Shown here: positions 60,101 through 64,000 of the stretch, piece by piece
Layout: each line of letters begins with the position of its first letter
Numbering within the stretch: the stretch's first letter is position 1
Source: Volutella citrinella
Taxonomy: Eukaryota; Ascomycota; Sordariomycetes; Hypocreales; Nectriaceae
Direction: 5' to 3'
Length of the DNA stretch: 64,000 nucleotides
Assembly (NCBI GenBank): GCA_034401135.1
Contig: JAWZSP010000002.1
Coordinates: forward strand, 3,410,001-3,474,000
Notes under the pieces: generated by a model
Seen by the model: only the letters and a program-made list of their open reading frames with translations
What the model was told of the DNA's origin: nothing
Databases searched by the model: none
Made by a program: the position numbers and the translations under genes

Positions 60101-63100
60101 GTGAGCATGGGACCCCATGGGCCGAGATGCATCGATACGTGAAGGCCGTGTGTTGAAAAGACATGATAGGCCACAAACTGCGCGCCTAGTCGCTCGTTGC
60201 ATGGGTAGAAGGATGCGCCCCATGATCCATAGCTTTCATGATGCCATGGAGGTGGGAAGTGGCCGGTGCTGATGCCAATGGCCTGATAGGGGAACGAGAC
60301 ACGAGACGTGTCGGCAGATGCAGTGTCGGGGACACATCGTCACACAATCATCACAGTAAAGAGGGCTTTTTGGCAGGCTCGAAGGACGATTTAGGTCCAG
60401 GCCTCGATAGAGACTCCGTGGCTTCAGAATGTCGTTTACGCGGGACGGAGGCAGTGCCAATAAAAGGAAGTTTCCGTCGGGGCCGTTGTCGGGGTCAGCG
60501 GTGGGTAGGAATGCGCCAGGTAGAGTTTGCTACAGCACACACTGTCAAAAACAGTGGTTTGGTAACTGGAGCGTGAGCTCATCCGGCCGGTCGGGACCTG
60601 GCTAGATGGCTGACGTGCCTCAGGATGGATCGGAGGGGGGTATCCCTCAGCACCGGGAGCTTAACCGGGCAGAGAGGCCAATTTACGCTCGGCAGTGCGC
60701 TGAAGCGCACCCGGTGCGGTCGGTTTTGAGTCCATGTGTGCATAATGTTTTGGCATTTTGCATGCCATTATGCCGTGTCGTCGTCTGCTCGTCTTCGTCT
60801 CCGTGCGTTTGCACGCATCACTGCGCGGTGTAACACTCCCCTGGAGGCGGCACTAGTGGTAAGGGGCAGGTTGGCTGGCGGCGGGCTTTCGGAGCGTTGG
60901 ACGAGAATACGGCGAGAGGGGTTGTGGGCGCCGAAGGAACGATTGCACGGTTTCAATTTGCTGAGTCGGAAATGTGTGTGGGCACCAGAAACGGCCAAGA
61001 CCAAGAGCGAAGAGGCAACGGACGTTGGTGGGGTCCGCTCATGTTGTTGGTGGATGATGGTGAAGCGACGGAGGAGAGGTTACCGCAATTTGCGGTGGCG
61101 GTTGCCTCTGGTGGGAGTGGAGGAGGGCTGAGCTGGCTGGCCAAGCTGGCGGTGTTGGGTGAGTGAGATGAGGACAGGAAGACTCCACTGTTGGCGGCGT
61201 TTCTTAGCACTGGTTTTACGGCGCCGGTCAGCAAAGCACTCTCAGGTACCATGGAGGTAACCAGAGGCGGTGCAGCACCTTCGGTTTTCCGGAGGACGAG
61301 GCACAGTGTGTAGGAACAATGCACACTGCATTCGGCGTCAGCACGTTGCCCCGAGCAGCCGCCTGGACCCCCATCACCGGACCCGACTGGCCTTGGAAGA
61401 AGGGGCCCAGTTTCCGTGGCCGGCGACACGCTGTAGCCGACCGGACAGTTACTGTACCTTGTGCACTAGGCTGGTTCGGAAACACAGTGCAAATCCCTCA
61501 GTGTCTTGGGGGTCCTCTAATTATTAGTGGGCTCTGTTGACTGGACCGGAGGTTGCTTGGGGGCGATCTCAGCACTGAGCAGCCGAGATTTACGGACCCA
61601 TGCGCCGCTAGGATGCAACGTCGCTGCTGCGAAACCCGCGCGACATGACTGGGTTCGTTGATGGGCTAGATTCCATCTCACTTCAGGGCGGTAAGAGCAC
61701 AGGCCAAGCCGGCCTGCGGCAGAGCCTGGGCAGGCGGCGCAGCGACACTCTGCCAGAGGACGTACCACCTATTTTTTGCCAGATTTAGCCTGGTCCTGAC
61801 GGCATTTCCCAAGAGTTCTGCTGCGCATCATCGTAAAGCACAGGGCGTATTGTGGTCCAGCACAGCACATCACTCCCTTGCTCTCGCTGTCTTTGTGGAA
61901 AGCCAATATTCTGTGGCTTCATCCACCCAGCCCCGGAGAGGTCCTGGACTGTGACACGCCTCTAGCATTACAGGTGGCGCAAAGGGGCCGGGATGGGAGG
62001 TCGCCGGGTAGTAGCATTACCTATGTATGCAAGGACGACGTGCAACAGCGATACCGCACGAAGTCTGAAGAGGGGGTACTGTCATGCAACTTGTCATGCA
62101 CAATGTTCGAGCCTTTGAGGGAAGGCGCCCACCCCACAAGCGCCCCGAATTTAGTGCTTCGTGAGGTACGCGGTACCCGGGTGGCCCCTGGCACGCGCGG
62201 GACCCGGTCGTCACTGCCGACCACCTCATCCCGCGCGACGCGTGCTGCGTTCGCAGGGCGGCAACGAGGTCATGGTGGAGGTACCTTAGCTGTACTGCAT
62301 ACTCCACAGGGCCAGTCCCCCAACAGTGGTCGCCGGATGGGTCACTGTGTGCCGCTGAAGCTGACAACCTAAACTTGCATGCTCACTTGCCATTTGGCCT
62401 AGCCCTGGTCTTGCCCTCAAAAGCCCGCCCCTGCCCCCGCCCGGCCCTTCGTGTCTGGACTAAGTCGGCTCTTCATCACTGCTGTTTCTTTCGCCTCCCC
62501 CGTGGCCGCCAGAAAATTCTCTGACTCGGCCAACATTTCCCTAGCTTTAGGGCACGGGCTTTGTTTCAATTTTTTTTTAACCCGTTATTCGGCTTGACTT
62601 CATCAAGCCCTTGCTTTCAAGCGGGCCCGTCACCAATTTGGAACACACACCCCGGCATCCCGTGTCTTTGTCGTCCTGTCCCCTGTCGTCTCCCGTGTTC
62701 TAACACCGGCTTATTAACCCGAGGTCACATTGCGCCAGCCAGCTCCATACACTTACTTATTCACGCACCCTCTACTTTGCCCTTCAGCGCCCAGTTCCGT
62801 TTCATCCACCAGCTTGTCGGTATTTGTGTGCATCGCACGCGCCTTCAAGATCAACACTTTTTGCGCTCGGGAATTCATCTGCCACTCAGCGTCAAACGCG
62901 CGTCTGGAAGATCACCTGCGCCGCAACTCACCCACCATCACCTGCGGTAAGGCGTGGCTTTGACTACAGCCAGCAAACCAGGCGCGCCGATCCAACTCCG
63001 CCACTGTTTCTCATATACCTCTCATCTGGCCAAGGACCCCAGCTTTGGCCAATTATAACAATCTTGGCCTGTTGGGCACCTGGACACATCAAGAGAGCAC

Positions 63101-63380
63101 CTTTTCAGTTGATCATGTTTGTCAACCTGTTATAGCACCGCTGTCCTCAGGGACATCATCGCAAACAACTCTACTTGTTGCAGAGGCTTTGGAAACACTC
63201 AGCAGATCCAAACCTATTTCTGCTCGGCACATGCCTGCAACAGCACATCCGAGCTTTTTCTCCTACCGCTCCAAAGAAGAATTGAAACTGGATTCAGACG
63301 AGAATACTCGATTCAGCCGCTCCCCGTCACAACTTTTGAGTACCGACGTCCCCTGCGCGCTTGGATCATCGTCGAGCAAG
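57114..63380. other. 6-kb stretch without a supported gene
   Basis: The left 0.2 kb is the ATP synthase delta promoter, followed by AT-richer sequence (about 57.3-58.3 kb). The middle holds only short frames without motifs; the longest (60953-61429, minus) lacks an ATG at its start. From about 62440 the plus strand becomes C/T-rich and is treated as the leader of the last gene. Confidence 0.5.
62440..63380 (+). promoter_or_regulatory. CT-rich leader of the DUF3295-like gene with a possible 5' UTR intron
   Basis: The sequence is pyrimidine-rich for several hundred bases before the ATG at 63381. A GTAAGG at 62947 and a TTATAG ending at 63135 could bound a 189-nt intron in the untranslated leader. 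Long, spliced leaders are common in fungal regulatory genes. The exact transcription start is not visible. Confidence 0.4.
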
Positions 63381-64000
63381 ATGACAACCAACAACCCCGA
63401 GACCGCCTGGGCCGCACTTGGCTCAGAAGAGTACGAGGACGCCGACGAGCCTCCTGAAATAAACCACAAACAACAATCACCCCATTTCCGAAAGTCCAGC
63501 ATACGAAAAGCAAGCGAGCAGTCCTCTCTCTTGACACAGGCTATCAAGGCTGGACCAGATGAAGACCATTCATACTTTCCCAAAACTTCCGCTTCGACGC
63601 AACGGCGTCGCTCCCTGATCAGCAATATCAGCCTGGCATCAACGGCTGACCTCACCAGCGACACTGGCTTGACAAGCCCATCGAGACCCAGCACTCCCAG
63701 CCCACCTTTCCCCGAGGTTTCGGTTCTTCGCTTGAATGAAGAGCATCATGGCGAGCGTAAGCCCGTCTCTCTCCTTGGAGCTGCTGTGAGGCTGCAGGCC
63801 AGCCGTGAAGCACCTGTCGAGGCACCTCGCAAACGGTGTATTCAGTTCGCTTGTGGTGGCAAGCCCGCACCTCCAGATACGGCACTTCGTCCCCAGCCTA
63901 TGGTCAAGACACCCTCTGCTCAAGAGGCACCCCGCCGCCCCTGCATCAAGTTTGCGTGCCCAGCGCGTCCGGCTTCGACGCAGAATACACCTCCCAGGAA
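63381..64000 (+). CDS. DUF3295-like fungal protein, 5' part (runs off the window)
   Basis: The frame is open from the ATG at 63381 to the right edge (206 complete codons). The start (MTTNNPETAWAALGSEEYED) is acidic, followed by a Ser-rich stretch with KSSIRKAS and RRRSLISNISL, and Ser/Pro repeats (SPSRPSTPSPPFPEV). Two copies of a Cys motif follow: KRCIQFACGG (first Cys codon 63836-63838) and RPCIKFACPA (first Cys codon 63942-63944). I recall this twin CIxFAC motif from large fungal proteins annotated with DUF3295 and an AreA-type GATA-like region. The function of that family is not established. No stop, intron or DNA-binding domain is visible in this part. The family assignment rests on the motif alone. 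Confidence 0.6.
   Translation, partial: MTTNNPETAWAALGSEEYEDADEPPEINHKQQSPHFRKSSIRKASEQSSLLTQAIKAGPDEDHSYFPKTSASTQRRRSLISNISLASTADLTSDTGLTSPSRPSTPSPPFPEVSVLRLNEEHHGERKPVSLLGAAVRLQASREAPVEAPRKRCIQFACGGKPAPPDTALRPQPMVKTPSAQEAPRRPCIKFACPARPASTQNTPPR

Noticed and set aside
60953..61429. 158-codon minus-strand Ser/Pro-rich frame
   Set aside because: Starts at GTG, has no motif, and lies in the gene-free interval before the last gene.

Overview
This window reads as nuclear DNA of a filamentous ascomycete (Pezizomycotina), most likely Sordariomycetes and plausibly Hypocreales. The evidence is short introns of mostly 47-120 nt with GT(N)nGT donors, CTAAC-like branch points and (C/T)AG acceptors, CT- or CA-rich leaders, and families typical of these fungi: an RTA1-like membrane protein, fungal Med15, a WHI5/NRM1-type repressor, a proline-rich GPI-anchored wall protein and a DUF3295-like protein. 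No rRNA, tRNA, CRISPR array, intact transposon or biosynthetic cluster was recognised.

Layout. From 1 to 11.8 kb: the 3' end of a GPI-anchored wall protein (+), an RTA1-like transporter (+), an M18 aspartyl aminopeptidase (+) and a convergent WHI5/NRM1-like G1/S repressor (-). From 13.7 to 18.4 kb: the very glutamine-rich Mediator tail subunit Med15 (-). From 18.4 to 29.5 kb: an 11-kb stretch with no convincing gene, much of which may be Med15 leader and regulatory DNA. From 29.5 to 33.6 kb: two genes on the minus strand, the SEC12-like Sar1 exchange factor and a mitochondrial aldehyde dehydrogenase. From 37.0 to 39.0 kb: a large bZIP regulator (-) whose start is unresolved. From 39 to 48.2 kb: a second 9-kb desert. 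From 48.2 to 49.2 kb: an SMP-30/gluconolactonase-type enzyme (+). From 53.0 to 57.1 kb: an uncharacterised protein with paired CxxC motifs, interrupted by an in-frame TAG (-), then the mitochondrial F1-ATP synthase delta subunit in five exons with one GC-AG intron (-). From 57.1 to 63.4 kb: a 6-kb desert, then the 5' part of a DUF3295-like protein (+) that runs off the window.

The genes are mostly housekeeping and regulatory functions (transcription, cell cycle, secretion, mitochondrial metabolism) and do not form a pathway cluster. The main points of interest are gene-structure problems (in-frame TAG in the CxxC protein, no ATG for the extended bZIP frame, GC-AG intron, a possible mitochondrial leader on the aminopeptidase), a C2H2-like finger in Med15, a perfect 12-bp inverted repeat ahead of the SMP-30 gene, and the three long non-coding stretches. 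Exon boundaries were read by eye from splice motifs and frame continuity. No alignment or database search was run, so family names rest on recognised motifs.
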